A stretch of DNA of 64,000 nucleotides. Origin: WQUF01 sp031549885 (GTDB taxonomy: Bacteria; Bacillota; Clostridia; Clostridiales; Clostridiaceae). Position numbers and translations under genes: made by a program. Under the pieces are notes generated by a model. The model searched no databases. It worked only from the letters and a program-made list of their open reading frames with translations, and was not told the origin of the DNA. The stretch lies in the NCBI GenBank assembly GCA_031549885.1, contig JAVBPD010000071.1:1-64000 (forward strand). Reading direction: 5' to 3'. Shown here piece by piece: positions 37,017-46,062 of the stretch. Numbering within the stretch: position 1 is the first letter of the stretch; every line of letters starts with the position of its first letter.

Positions 37017-37940
37017 ATGACTTGGGACTTAATGATGGCTATTTTAGCGGCAACCATTGTTTCTGCTACACCCATTTTCTATGCAGCAGTTGGAGAAATT
37101 TTTTCTGAGCGAGCAGGAGTATTAAATTTAGGTGTTGAGGGTGTTATGCTTGTAGGAGCTGTCTCTGGATTTATGTTCAGCCTCTATACTAAATCCCTTT
37201 TTATTGGACTTTTGGGCGCACTAATTTCTGGTATTTTAATGGGATTGCTCTTTGCCCTTCTCACCGTTACTATAAGGGCAAACCAAGTGGTGTGTGGACT
37301 TGCAATGACAATTTTTGGTACAGGGCTTAGTGGTTTCATTGGCAAACCAATCGTAGGCACAGCTTCTCCTCTTGCTGTCCCAAAAATTGCAATACCATTT
37401 TTAAGCAGTATACCCGTTATAGGACCTATATTCTTTAAACAAGATATTTTTGTTTATGCAATGTATATTTTAGTACCTTTATCTTGTATATACATTTACA
37501 ATACTACAGCAGGTCTTAACTTAAGATCTGTAGGGGAAAATCCTGGTTCAGTAGATGCTGCAGGTCTTAATGTATCATTTATAAGGTATGTTTATGTTTG
37601 TGTTGGCAGCATGCTTTGCGCTGTAGGAGGAGCTTATCTCTCCTTAATATATTCACCATCATGGCTTGAAAATATGACAGCAGGCCGAGGATGGATTGCT
37701 GTAGCACTTGTTATTTTTGCAAGATGGGATCCTGCGAAAGCCTTGCTTGGTGCATTAATCTTTGGTGGCGTTGATGTATTAGGTTTGAGGATGCAAGCCA
37801 TTGGAGTAAAAGTACCTTCTTATTTCCTTAGGATGCTTCCATATTTGTTTACCATAGCTGTACTAATGCTATCCACAAGAAATATGCGAAATGCTTCCCC
37901 AGCAAGCCTTGGTAAAGTTTATGATAGAGAAGAACGCTAG
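37017..37940 (+). CDS. Nucleoside/purine ABC importer permease 2
   Basis: This is the second membrane permease (YufQ/NupC-like, BPD_transp_2). The EIFSERAGVLNLGVEG motif near the N-terminus is typical of this subunit, and about eight membrane segments follow, with the loop VGENPGSVDAAGLNV. It starts one base after the preceding stop, with AGGAGG in the end of the preceding gene. Length (307) is usual. Confidence 0.9.
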   Translation: MTWDLMMAILAATIVSATPIFYAAVGEIFSERAGVLNLGVEGVMLVGAVSGFMFSLYTKSLFIGLLGALISGILMGLLFALLTVTIRANQVVCGLAMTIFGTGLSGFIGKPIVGTASPLAVPKIAIPFLSSIPVIGPIFFKQDIFVYAMYILVPLSCIYIYNTTAGLNLRSVGENPGSVDAAGLNVSFIRYVYVCVGSMLCAVGGAYLSLIYSPSWLENMTAGRGWIAVALVIFARWDPAKALLGALIFGGVDVLGLRMQAIGVKVPSYFLRMLPYLFTIAVLMLSTRNMRNASPASLGKVYDREER

Positions 37941-37996
37941 TATTTATAAAATTAATTAATATAAAAGTATATTAAAAATTTAGGAGGGAAAACTAA

Positions 37997-39166
37997 ATGA
38001 AAAAAAACAAAATATTTAAATTTTGGATGCCTCTTCTTATGACTGTACTTATGTTTAGTTCTTGTCAACAGAATGAAATTGGGTCATCTGAAACCTCTAA
38101 TACTACAAAAGATGCATCAACATCTTCTACCTCTAATGAAACTCAAGCTCAAGCAACTGATGGAAAAATTAAAGTTGGATTTGTTTATCTTTCTACAGCT
38201 GGTGATGGTGGCTGGTCTTATGCTCATGACCAAGGAAGAAAGTATCTTGTTGAAAAATTGCCAAATGTTGAAGCTATAATAGTGGATAGTGTTCCTGAAG
38301 GCAGTGGAGATGTTGACCGTGTAATGGAACAAATGATTCAGCAAGGTGCAAAAGTCATCTTTGCAACTTCCTTTGGTTATATGGATTCAGTTATCAATGT
38401 AGCTGCAAAGCATCCTGATGTATATTTTCTACACTGCACAGGGTTTAAACAAGCTGCAAATGTTACAACTTATGATATCAGGGAAATTGAAGGCGTTTAT
38501 ATGACTGGGGTTGCTGCTGGTCTTGCATCTAAAAATGGTAAAATCGGTTATGTAGCTGCACAACCAATTCCATCAGTAGTTAGAGCAGTTGACAGCTTTG
38601 CTCTTGGTGTAAAATCTGTTAATCCTGATGCAAAAATTCAATTAGTTTGGACCAGCACTTGGTATGATCCAGCAAAAGAAAAAGAAGCTGCTCTTGGTTT
38701 ATTAGATACGGGTGTGGATGTAATTGCTCAATATCAAGATACTCCTGCTGTACAACAGGCCGCACAAGACAAAGGAGCCCTTTCTATCGGATTCCATAGC
38801 GATATGCGTAATTTTGCTCCAAAGGCAAATATAACTTCATTTTTGTGGAACTGGGGACCTTTTTATACACAAGAAGTTCAAAAATACTTAGATGGCACTT
38901 GGAAGAGTTATGATTCTTGGATTGGTCTTAAAGAAGGTGCCTGTGATATTGTACCTTTAAATGCTGATCTAGTTAGCGAAGATCTTATCAAACAGGTAAA
39001 TGACTTAAAGCCTAAACTCATAAATGGCGAAATAAATGTATGGGCTGGACCAATTAAGGATAATACTGGCAAAGAAATAGTTCCTTCAGGTTCAGTATAC
39101 TCAGATGGTGATTTAAGATCAATTAACTGGTTAGTAGATAATATAGAGGGTAGCCTGCCTCAATAA
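37997..39166 (+). CDS. BMP-family nucleoside/purine-binding lipoprotein
   Basis: This is the extracellular substrate-binding protein of the importer. A lipoprotein signal ends MFSSC with Cys 23, followed by a Ser/Thr-rich linker to about residue 52. The BMP domain (PnrA/BmpA type) starts IKVGFVYLSTAGDGGWSYAH and continues to the end. The family binds purine nucleosides; some relatives take other ligands. AGGAGGG precedes the ATG. It is the last gene of the rightward wing and is followed by a terminator. Confidence 0.9.
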   Translation: MKKNKIFKFWMPLLMTVLMFSSCQQNEIGSSETSNTTKDASTSSTSNETQAQATDGKIKVGFVYLSTAGDGGWSYAHDQGRKYLVEKLPNVEAIIVDSVPEGSGDVDRVMEQMIQQGAKVIFATSFGYMDSVINVAAKHPDVYFLHCTGFKQAANVTTYDIREIEGVYMTGVAAGLASKNGKIGYVAAQPIPSVVRAVDSFALGVKSVNPDAKIQLVWTSTWYDPAKEKEAALGLLDTGVDVIAQYQDTPAVQQAAQDKGALSIGFHSDMRNFAPKANITSFLWNWGPFYTQEVQKYLDGTWKSYDSWIGLKEGACDIVPLNADLVSEDLIKQVNDLKPKLINGEINVWAGPIKDNTGKEIVPSGSVYSDGDLRSINWLVDNIEGSLPQ

Positions 39167-39236
39167 AAAATTTTATTTTTGCTTTAATTGTCTTTAAAAA
39201 GAACTAGGATTTATTTAGTTTTTATTTAAAATTAAT

Positions 39237-39285
39237 GGTCTATACATTGATAAAATTAGCTTTCAATGATAGACCTTATTTTATA
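39237..39285 (+). terminator. Terminator of the rightward xdh/importer operon
   Basis: GGTCTAT-A-CATTGA (39237-39250) pairs with TCAATG-ATAGACC (39263-39275), with one bulged base, followed by TTATTTTATAAT. Confidence 0.75.
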
Positions 39286-39300
39286 ATATTTAAATTTATC

Positions 39301-40497
39301 CTAAATATAATAATTATATTTTCTATTATTACATTCCTTTACAAAAGCTTTGTAATTCTTTCTCCTTAATATATCTAACCTTTTATCTTCACCTGCAAAT
39401 ATATTAAAATTTTCAATTAAAGCTTCCATCATAGCTGTTGCCAATTCTTTATACTTAAAATTAATATAAATAGGATTTTTATAACCTCTCATATATATCT
39501 TTATATAATATTTTGCAATTTTAATTTTGTTTGTTTTCTCTGTATATGTATATTGACATGCCCACAACATCTTATTAGTTGGGTACACCCTTAAATTAGA
39601 TAATTTTTTATTGTAACTTATAAGAGCTGATGGGCAGAGCCAATTTTCATTGCCATCTTTAAAAATAATCATATTGTTTTTAATCTCATTATTTACTTTG
39701 TTTTTAAAATATAAGATTTCTTCTTTATATGTATAACAAAAAATTTGCCTATAGATTTTTTTGTATTTTGACATCGATCTGTACGATAATACAAGTATAA
39801 CTAGTATTATCTCAACTCCAAAATAAATATATGCTTCTATTTTGTAATTTTTAATTAGAATGAATACTCCTAATATTGAAATAAAATTAAAAAACAATAT
39901 TATAAAACTAGACTTTTTAAGATTAACTTTCTTATTTCTAACAATCTCATCTATGGTCATTTTAGAAATATCTTCACTTTTATATACTTTATCTATTTCT
40001 ATAACACTAATATTTTTATAAAAATAATTTAGCATAAACGAACCTAATATTAAAATTAATGAAATAGGAAGTATGGATCTATTTATAAAAATAGTTGAAG
40101 TTGTGTCCTCAGAAATAATAAATTCTTTTAAATTTCCTATTTTGCTGTTTATATTGTTGTAAAACTCATATTCAAATTGTTCCTCTGATAAGCCTTGTAC
40201 CATTCCTAATATTTTATAATTTTCTACACTATTAACTTTATCTTTTGAAGCAAATAAAATGTAATCATCACCTATTTTTGCTAAATAAAAATACCTTATT
40301 TTATCTTTATTTGAATTAGTTTCATAATACCCTGTTGGAGTTATATCAGATGTAAATGTTACCCTAGATTTATTTTTAATCTCATTTATAGAAGTTATAT
40401 TTTGAGGGGTTAAATAGTAAAGCCAGCTTTTTGTGAAAAAAAATACTACAATCAATATAAAACCAAGAACGTAAAAAAATCCCACTATTTTTTTCAT
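39301..40497 (-). CDS. Membrane protein of unknown function
   Basis: I do not recognise this 398-residue protein. It has an N-terminal membrane helix (5-22), an extracellular region of about 125 residues, a second helix near 138-158, a pair of helices around 195-235, and a basic cytoplasmic C-terminal domain of about 160 residues rich in Lys, Tyr and Asn. GGGAG precedes the ATG. It stands alone between the importer terminator and the surface-protein group. No enzymatic motif is seen. Confidence 0.72.
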   Translation of the reverse strand: MKKIVGFFYVLGFILIVVFFFTKSWLYYLTPQNITSINEIKNKSRVTFTSDITPTGYYETNSNKDKIRYFYLAKIGDDYILFASKDKVNSVENYKILGMVQGLSEEQFEYEFYNNINSKIGNLKEFIISEDTTSTIFINRSILPISLILILGSFMLNYFYKNISVIEIDKVYKSEDISKMTIDEIVRNKKVNLKKSSFIILFFNFISILGVFILIKNYKIEAYIYFGVEIILVILVLSYRSMSKYKKIYRQIFCYTYKEEILYFKNKVNNEIKNNMIIFKDGNENWLCPSALISYNKKLSNLRVYPTNKMLWACQYTYTEKTNKIKIAKYYIKIYMRGYKNPIYINFKYKELATAMMEALIENFNIFAGEDKRLDILRRKNYKAFVKECNNRKYNYYI

Positions 40498-40640
40498 AAT
40501 GCTCCCTTATTTATTTAAACTAAATATTTACATGAATAAAAATTAAGTAAAATTTACTTTTAGTTATTATTATAGCATTAAATAATATAACTAAATACAA
40601 TAATTAATAAAATTTTACTTTTATTAATTATGACATAGTA

Positions 40641-40682
40641 AAAAGGCTGCTAATTTTGAATAAATCAAAAGAGCAGCCTTTT
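40641..40682 (-). terminator. Terminator of the DUF11 gene pair
   Basis: AAAAGGCTGCT (40641-40651) pairs with AGCAGCCTTTT (40672-40682), and an inner stem TTTTGA/TCAAAA (40654-40659, 40665-40670) extends the structure. The minus strand then runs into TTTTTACT. Confidence 0.85.
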
Positions 40683-40683
40683 A

Positions 40684-41670
40684 TTATTTAAATAACTTCA
40701 TCAACTTTCCAAATAAAGATACAATAATAGTCATCACTTTTTCCCCTGCCAGCGGAAGTTCCTCAGCTGGACTTGTTGCTGCAGGGCTTAAAGTTTGAGT
40801 ATTATTTGAGCTATTATCCTTATGGACTATCTCTGTTTCAAGCTTTAATGGATTACAAATAGTACAACTTGTAATTACATCATCGCTTGTAACTAAATTT
40901 CCCATCTCATCTTTTCCACTTGCTAATGCTTTATTTTCAATTATTTCATTAGCTAAAGCATCCTTTGGAATTTCATAATCTAATGTAAATGTGACATCCT
41001 GTCCTTGAGCCAAAATAGCAGTTGATTTTGGATTTAATGCACTTACTTTAATTTTATCAAAGTTAATTTTTACATCTTTTATGGTATTAATACCTATATT
41101 TGTTACTGTAAAAGTATATGTTAACTTTTCACCAGGTATTGGATTATCATTGCTTACTAAAACCCTCAGTTTTAAACTAGAATTTATAATGGCTGTAACA
41201 GCTTCATTGCTTTCTTCCTTTATCATTTCTCCATTATCCGAAATAGCAGTTACATATGCAATATTAGTAATCTTATTGTCTACCACATCCATTTGATTTA
41301 TTTTATAATTTCCTAAAAATATTATAGATTCATTAGGGTCTAAACTTTCAGTTGATCCATTTTTAGTCAAAATTATTGGCCCAGTTTTAAGATTGTCCTC
41401 AATACTAATATTATTTAAAACTACATCTCCTATATTTGTTACAACTATTGTGTATTCTAATACATCTCCAACAATAGCTTTTGCTCTATTTACAGATTTT
41501 TTTACAGTTAAATTTGCTTTATCTTTATTTATTAAGACTTTTGTTTCATTAATTTGATTTGTAATTAATTCCGTTGCTGATATGCCTTTTATATATACTT
41601 TGTTTATTAAGCTAAATAATATTATTAAGAAAAAGGTTAAAAAAACTATTTTCCCACTGTATTTTTTCAA
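40684..41670 (-). CDS. Small DUF11-repeat surface protein with sortase-like tail
   Basis: From the TTG at 41670 (GGAGG eight bases upstream) the N-terminus reads as an export signal or anchor (basic residues, then about 20 hydrophobic). Two DUF11-type beta-sandwich repeats follow (about 50-165 and 165-275), then a Ser/Thr/Asn linker. The C-terminus has LPLAGE, a hydrophobic stretch of about ten residues and a basic end (KLMKLFK). This looks like a weakened LPxTG cell-wall sorting signal. It lies just downstream of the large DUF11 gene, so both are probably co-transcribed. Confidence 0.75.
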   Translation of the reverse strand: MKKYSGKIVFLTFFLIILFSLINKVYIKGISATELITNQINETKVLINKDKANLTVKKSVNRAKAIVGDVLEYTIVVTNIGDVVLNNISIEDNLKTGPIILTKNGSTESLDPNESIIFLGNYKINQMDVVDNKITNIAYVTAISDNGEMIKEESNEAVTAIINSSLKLRVLVSNDNPIPGEKLTYTFTVTNIGINTIKDVKINFDKIKVSALNPKSTAILAQGQDVTFTLDYEIPKDALANEIIENKALASGKDEMGNLVTSDDVITSCTICNPLKLETEIVHKDNSSNNTQTLSPAATSPAEELPLAGEKVMTIIVSLFGKLMKLFK

Positions 41671-41699
41671 CAAAGCCCCCTCCATAAATAAATATCAAA

Positions 41700-44600
41700 T
41701 TATTTATTTTCTCCTGTTACAGGTAAATAAGCATCAGTAGAAGATGATTTAACTACTATATATGAAACGCTTGAACAAATTTCATTATATCCATCAGCTT
41801 TTACCTTTGCTGTATTGGTAAATGTCTTCCCGCCATCTTCTGTTACTTTTTTTGTAATTTGCATCTTAGCATACTTGCCAACATCCAAAGAGCTAATTGT
41901 TTTAGTGTATTTAAGTGCATCATCTGTAATTTTTATATTTGAAATTGGAGAGTTTCCAGTGTTTTTAACTAATATAGTATAAATAACTGTATCACCTTTT
42001 TTTGGTTTTAAATTATCCACAGTTTTTAATATGCTAAACCCAGGTTTTGTTGGGGTTTCTGTTATTGTAATTATGACGCTGCTTTGATTGCTTGTTATAG
42101 TTTCGTTATTTTCTCCTTTTCCAGTTGCTGAAGCTATATTGGTAATTTTTTCTCCTTTTTTCATGTTATCTAAAACTGTATATGTAGCTTCAAAAGTTGC
42201 TGACTCTCCTGGTTTTAAAGATATAATTGACTGTGGATTAAGAGTTGATTTATCTATCATTGGATCTTTTATTGTTATATTTTTTATTGCTGCATTACCT
42301 GTATTAGTTACTTTAAATTTATAAGTTATAGTTTCATCAACTATTGGGGTTGAATTGTTTACTGTTTTTATAAGGCTTAAACTTTGATTAAATATGCTAT
42401 ATGTGGCATATGCTTTATCTTCTGGACCATTTGCCACTATAGCTTTAACCTCATTTGTAAAAGAACCACTTTTTTCTGTTACTTTTTTTGTAAGCTCTAT
42501 TACTTTAGATTCATTAATATCTAATTTATCTATAATTTTATTGTATCCTAAAGCTTCATCAACTACTTTAATATTCTTCAATACAGTATTTCCAGAGTTT
42601 ATAACCTTTATTGTATACTTTACTATATCCCCTGTTTTAGGGTTTGTTTTATTTACAACCTTTGAAACGCTTATGCCTGATTTAAATGGCTGGCTTATTG
42701 TGCATACAGCAGTGCTTTCATTGCTTTTTATAACATCCTTATTTGCTGTATATCCAATGGCTGTTGCTTTATTTATAATTTTATCTGATACTTTTTTATT
42801 ATTTGGAATTGTATATTTAGCTGTAAATGTTGCTGACTCTCCCTTTAATAAATCTTCAACAAATTGTGGATATAATGTGCTTTTATCTATTAATGGGTCA
42901 TTAATTGTAACATTTTTCATGTCCTGATTTCCAGTATTTTTAACTACAAATGTATATGTAACTGATTCTCCCATAACTGGAGTTTTATTATTTACTGTTT
43001 TTACAAGATACAAACTTTCTATAACAACATTATATGTTGCAGTAGCTTCAGCTGATGGTCCATTTAATACTTCTGCAACCACTTTATTTGTAAATGAACC
43101 TGAAGTTTCTGTTACTTTTTTAGAAAGATTTATAACCTTTGATTCACCTTTTGAAAGTTTATTAATTGTGCTGTTATAACTTAAAGGGTCATCAAGCACA
43201 TTAATGTTTAATAAATCAGTATTTCCTATATTTTTAACTATAATAGTGTATATAACTGTATCTCCTGTTTTTGGATTTGCGTTATTTATAGTTTTAGAAA
43301 CGGATATTGCAGGTTCTGCTGGTTCAACTATGGTGCATTCTGCAGTGCTTGGATCACTTACGACGGTGGTATTGTTCAGTCCCTTTCCTATTGCAGTTGC
43401 TGTATTTTTAATCTTGTCCGAAACTTTAGCACTATCAGGAATTGTATAATTTGCTGTAAATATAGCTTGTGCGCCTTTAGCTAAGCTATTAACTGATCGT
43501 GGATTTAAAGTAGTTTCGTCTATTTTATCATCATTTATAGTTACATCTTTAATGGTTGTATCACCGGTATTTGTTACTACAAATGTATATTTAATTGTTT
43601 CCATAGCAATTGCAGTTTCTTTAACTGATTTAACTATTTTTAATCCTTGATTTTTTATATTAGTTACAGCGCTTGAAGAGTTGCTATTTACATCGTTCCC
43701 ATTAGAATCTTTTCCCGTTGCTAAAGCCACATTATTAACTACTTTATCTCCTTGTTTAACGACATAAGTAGCTGTTAAAGTTTTAGACTCCCCTGATTTT
43801 AAATCGAATTTCCCAGCAGGTGTTAAAGAATTTGAAACCAAGTCATCTTTTATGGTTATGTTCTTTAAATCAGTTTGTCCATTATTTTGAACCTTAATTG
43901 TATATGTAAGCGTATCTCCAACTAAGGCCTCATCTTTATCCACTGTTTTTATTACAGACAGCCCTGGAGTTTTTGCAGAAAATGTTGCAGTGCTTTCATT
44001 GCTCTTAACTTTGCTTACCATATCGATGGCATATGCAGTATTTTTAAATGTCTTTCCAGCATCTTCTGACTTTACTATATATTCAGAAGATGTAAGAGTA
44101 TATACTTCCCCTGGACTTAATTTATTTAAATTTGGATAAATTATTGATATTCCAAGATCATCAAGAGCCTTATCAACTATGGTTATATTATTTGGATTAA
44201 TATCATCATTGCCTGTGTTTTTTACTTTAAATGTATATATAATTTTATCTCCTGGAGAAGGATCTATAATATTAACTGTTTTTTCAAGGTACATGCTGAC
44301 AGTTTTATCTTCAGCTTTTACAGTAAATGTTGCAGTGCTTTCATTGCTCTTAACATTGTTTACCATATCAATGGCATATGCTGTATTTTTAAACGTCTTT
44401 CCAGCATCTTCTTTCTTTACTGTATATTCAGTAGTTGTAAATACATATTCTGATCCTTTATTTAATTTACCTGATGTTATAGTACTTACTGTTATTCCAA
44501 GATCTTTAAGCATTGGATCATCTATTCTTATATTCTTTAAATCAATGTCAGTATCTCCAGTATTTTTTACTTTAAATGAAAATGTTATTTTATCCTTTTC

Positions 44601-45857
44601 CCTTGGGTTTTCATTGCTAACTGTTTTTTCGAGAGATAAACTTGAATTTAATGTTTTAGCTGTAAATGTAGCCACAGAGGCATCTTTACTAATAACCTCT
44701 ATGCTTGTACCACATGGTGATATTGCAGTTGCCATAGCTTTAGCTGTATTAGTCACTTTATCATTTGCCTTAACTGTATATTCTGTAGTTTTAAATATAT
44801 GTTCTTCTCCAGCTGCTAATGAAACTGATGAAGGATCTAATATATTAATGCCAAGCTCTGAAAGCTTCGGGTCGCTTACAGTTACATTATTTAAAACTGT
44901 ATTTCCTGTATTTTTAACTGTAAATGAATATGTAATTTTCTCTTCTGGCATAGGATTTTCATTGCTAACTGTTTTATTAATTGTTAAATTAGGTTGTCCA
45001 ATATTTATTTTACATGGAATAGATATATTATAATCATTGCCTATATCTGTAAACATTGGGAATAACATGGCATTAAAATTAATTGTTGAGCCTTTAAATC
45101 CGTTTGGAACTGTATAATTAAATTCCACAACCTTTAATCTATCATTTGTAATGCTTCTATTTGTGTTTTTATACGTTTTAAATGATGGCACAGCTTGACC
45201 TTTCAATATAGTATCGTTAACAGTTCCATCGCTAGATTTTAATTCAATTCTAGGATTTGTTAAATCAAAAGGCGTATTATTTGCCACTAAATATGTAAAA
45301 GCAACAGTTTCACCAGGCATGGCACACATTGTATCATTGTCTACTGTAAATTCAACTGCCTGTTCTAAATTCATCTGTTCCCACTGAGGTTCTATGTAAA
45401 TTTTATCATTAAGCTTATATTGGTTAAATATGTCATCATTTTGAGCATCAATTGGATTGTTTGGATAGTCATTTTTAAATGTCTTTATTTTTCCATTGTT
45501 TCTTGAAGAGTTTATATCAAATTGATCCCATCTAACATATTTATTATCATCTAATTTTTGCTTCCAAAACATTGCCGTTCCATAAGGGTTAAACTGATTC
45601 TGCATATTCCATGTTAATGTTCCATATTTTACAAATTGTTCTCTGGTATCACTTGAATTATCCCTTGTAGATGCTGTTATATATTGTCCAGGTTCTGCAT
45701 ACCAAACATGCCCTGTTTTTTTATTATCTGCATCAGAAAATATTAAATCAACATCTGCTGGGCCTGTTATTCCAGATGCAAAAGCTAAGGTTTTAGTTAA
45801 CAGTCCAATTGCAACAATAACCGATGTTAAAATCGAGAATTTTCTTTTGTTTAACAT
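41700..45857 (-). CDS. Large DUF11-repeat surface protein ending in LPVTGENK
   Basis: A signal peptide (about 1-28) precedes an N-terminal domain (about 28-285) that I do not recognise. Ten DUF11-type repeats of about 100-125 residues follow (about 288-1375), each opening with a pattern like KTVN..NP..GD.VTYT..VKNTGN. The last six alternate between two subtypes. The protein ends LPVTGENK: an LPxTG motif followed directly by the stop, without the usual hydrophobic anchor. DUF11 proteins are surface-exposed and often form stalks or adhesins. It has its own upstream region after the VWA gene's terminator. Confidence 0.85.
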   Translation of the reverse strand: MLNKRKFSILTSVIVAIGLLTKTLAFASGITGPADVDLIFSDADNKKTGHVWYAEPGQYITASTRDNSSDTREQFVKYGTLTWNMQNQFNPYGTAMFWKQKLDDNKYVRWDQFDINSSRNNGKIKTFKNDYPNNPIDAQNDDIFNQYKLNDKIYIEPQWEQMNLEQAVEFTVDNDTMCAMPGETVAFTYLVANNTPFDLTNPRIELKSSDGTVNDTILKGQAVPSFKTYKNTNRSITNDRLKVVEFNYTVPNGFKGSTINFNAMLFPMFTDIGNDYNISIPCKINIGQPNLTINKTVSNENPMPEEKITYSFTVKNTGNTVLNNVTVSDPKLSELGINILDPSSVSLAAGEEHIFKTTEYTVKANDKVTNTAKAMATAISPCGTSIEVISKDASVATFTAKTLNSSLSLEKTVSNENPREKDKITFSFKVKNTGDTDIDLKNIRIDDPMLKDLGITVSTITSGKLNKGSEYVFTTTEYTVKKEDAGKTFKNTAYAIDMVNNVKSNESTATFTVKAEDKTVSMYLEKTVNIIDPSPGDKIIYTFKVKNTGNDDINPNNITIVDKALDDLGISIIYPNLNKLSPGEVYTLTSSEYIVKSEDAGKTFKNTAYAIDMVSKVKSNESTATFSAKTPGLSVIKTVDKDEALVGDTLTYTIKVQNNGQTDLKNITIKDDLVSNSLTPAGKFDLKSGESKTLTATYVVKQGDKVVNNVALATGKDSNGNDVNSNSSSAVTNIKNQGLKIVKSVKETAIAMETIKYTFVVTNTGDTTIKDVTINDDKIDETTLNPRSVNSLAKGAQAIFTANYTIPDSAKVSDKIKNTATAIGKGLNNTTVVSDPSTAECTIVEPAEPAISVSKTINNANPKTGDTVIYTIIVKNIGNTDLLNINVLDDPLSYNSTINKLSKGESKVINLSKKVTETSGSFTNKVVAEVLNGPSAEATATYNVVIESLYLVKTVNNKTPVMGESVTYTFVVKNTGNQDMKNVTINDPLIDKSTLYPQFVEDLLKGESATFTAKYTIPNNKKVSDKIINKATAIGYTANKDVIKSNESTAVCTISQPFKSGISVSKVVNKTNPKTGDIVKYTIKVINSGNTVLKNIKVVDEALGYNKIIDKLDINESKVIELTKKVTEKSGSFTNEVKAIVANGPEDKAYATYSIFNQSLSLIKTVNNSTPIVDETITYKFKVTNTGNAAIKNITIKDPMIDKSTLNPQSIISLKPGESATFEATYTVLDNMKKGEKITNIASATGKGENNETITSNQSSVIITITETPTKPGFSILKTVDNLKPKKGDTVIYTILVKNTGNSPISNIKITDDALKYTKTISSLDVGKYAKMQITKKVTEDGGKTFTNTAKVKADGYNEICSSVSYIVVKSSSTDAYLPVTGENK

Positions 45858-46013
45858 TTTTTCCTCCTATAAGTAATTTTTCTAAATATATGAATAATTA
45901 TATATTATAAAATTCAAAATAACAACGGATGCCATGTATAATATTACCTATTTCTTGTATATAATTTGATGTTTTGCGATATTTTTCATATATTATATCT
46001 ATTTATTTTTAAA

Positions 46014-46050
46014 AGAAGATGATTCCGCTTAAATATAGGAATCATCTTCT
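46014..46050 (-). terminator. Terminator of the VWA surface-protein gene
   Basis: AGAAGATGATTCC (46014-46026) pairs perfectly with GGAATCATCTTCT (46038-46050). The minus strand continues CTTTTAAAAATAAAT. It separates the VWA gene from the DUF11 pair. Confidence 0.82.
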
Positions 46051-46062
46051 CTATGCATACTT

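Noticed and set aside
44179..45033. 284-residue open frame antisense to the large DUF11 gene
   Set aside because: It is a by-product of the repetitive, low-complexity DUF11 codons on the opposite strand. It has no ribosome site or recognisable domain, and similar shadows recur at each repeat.
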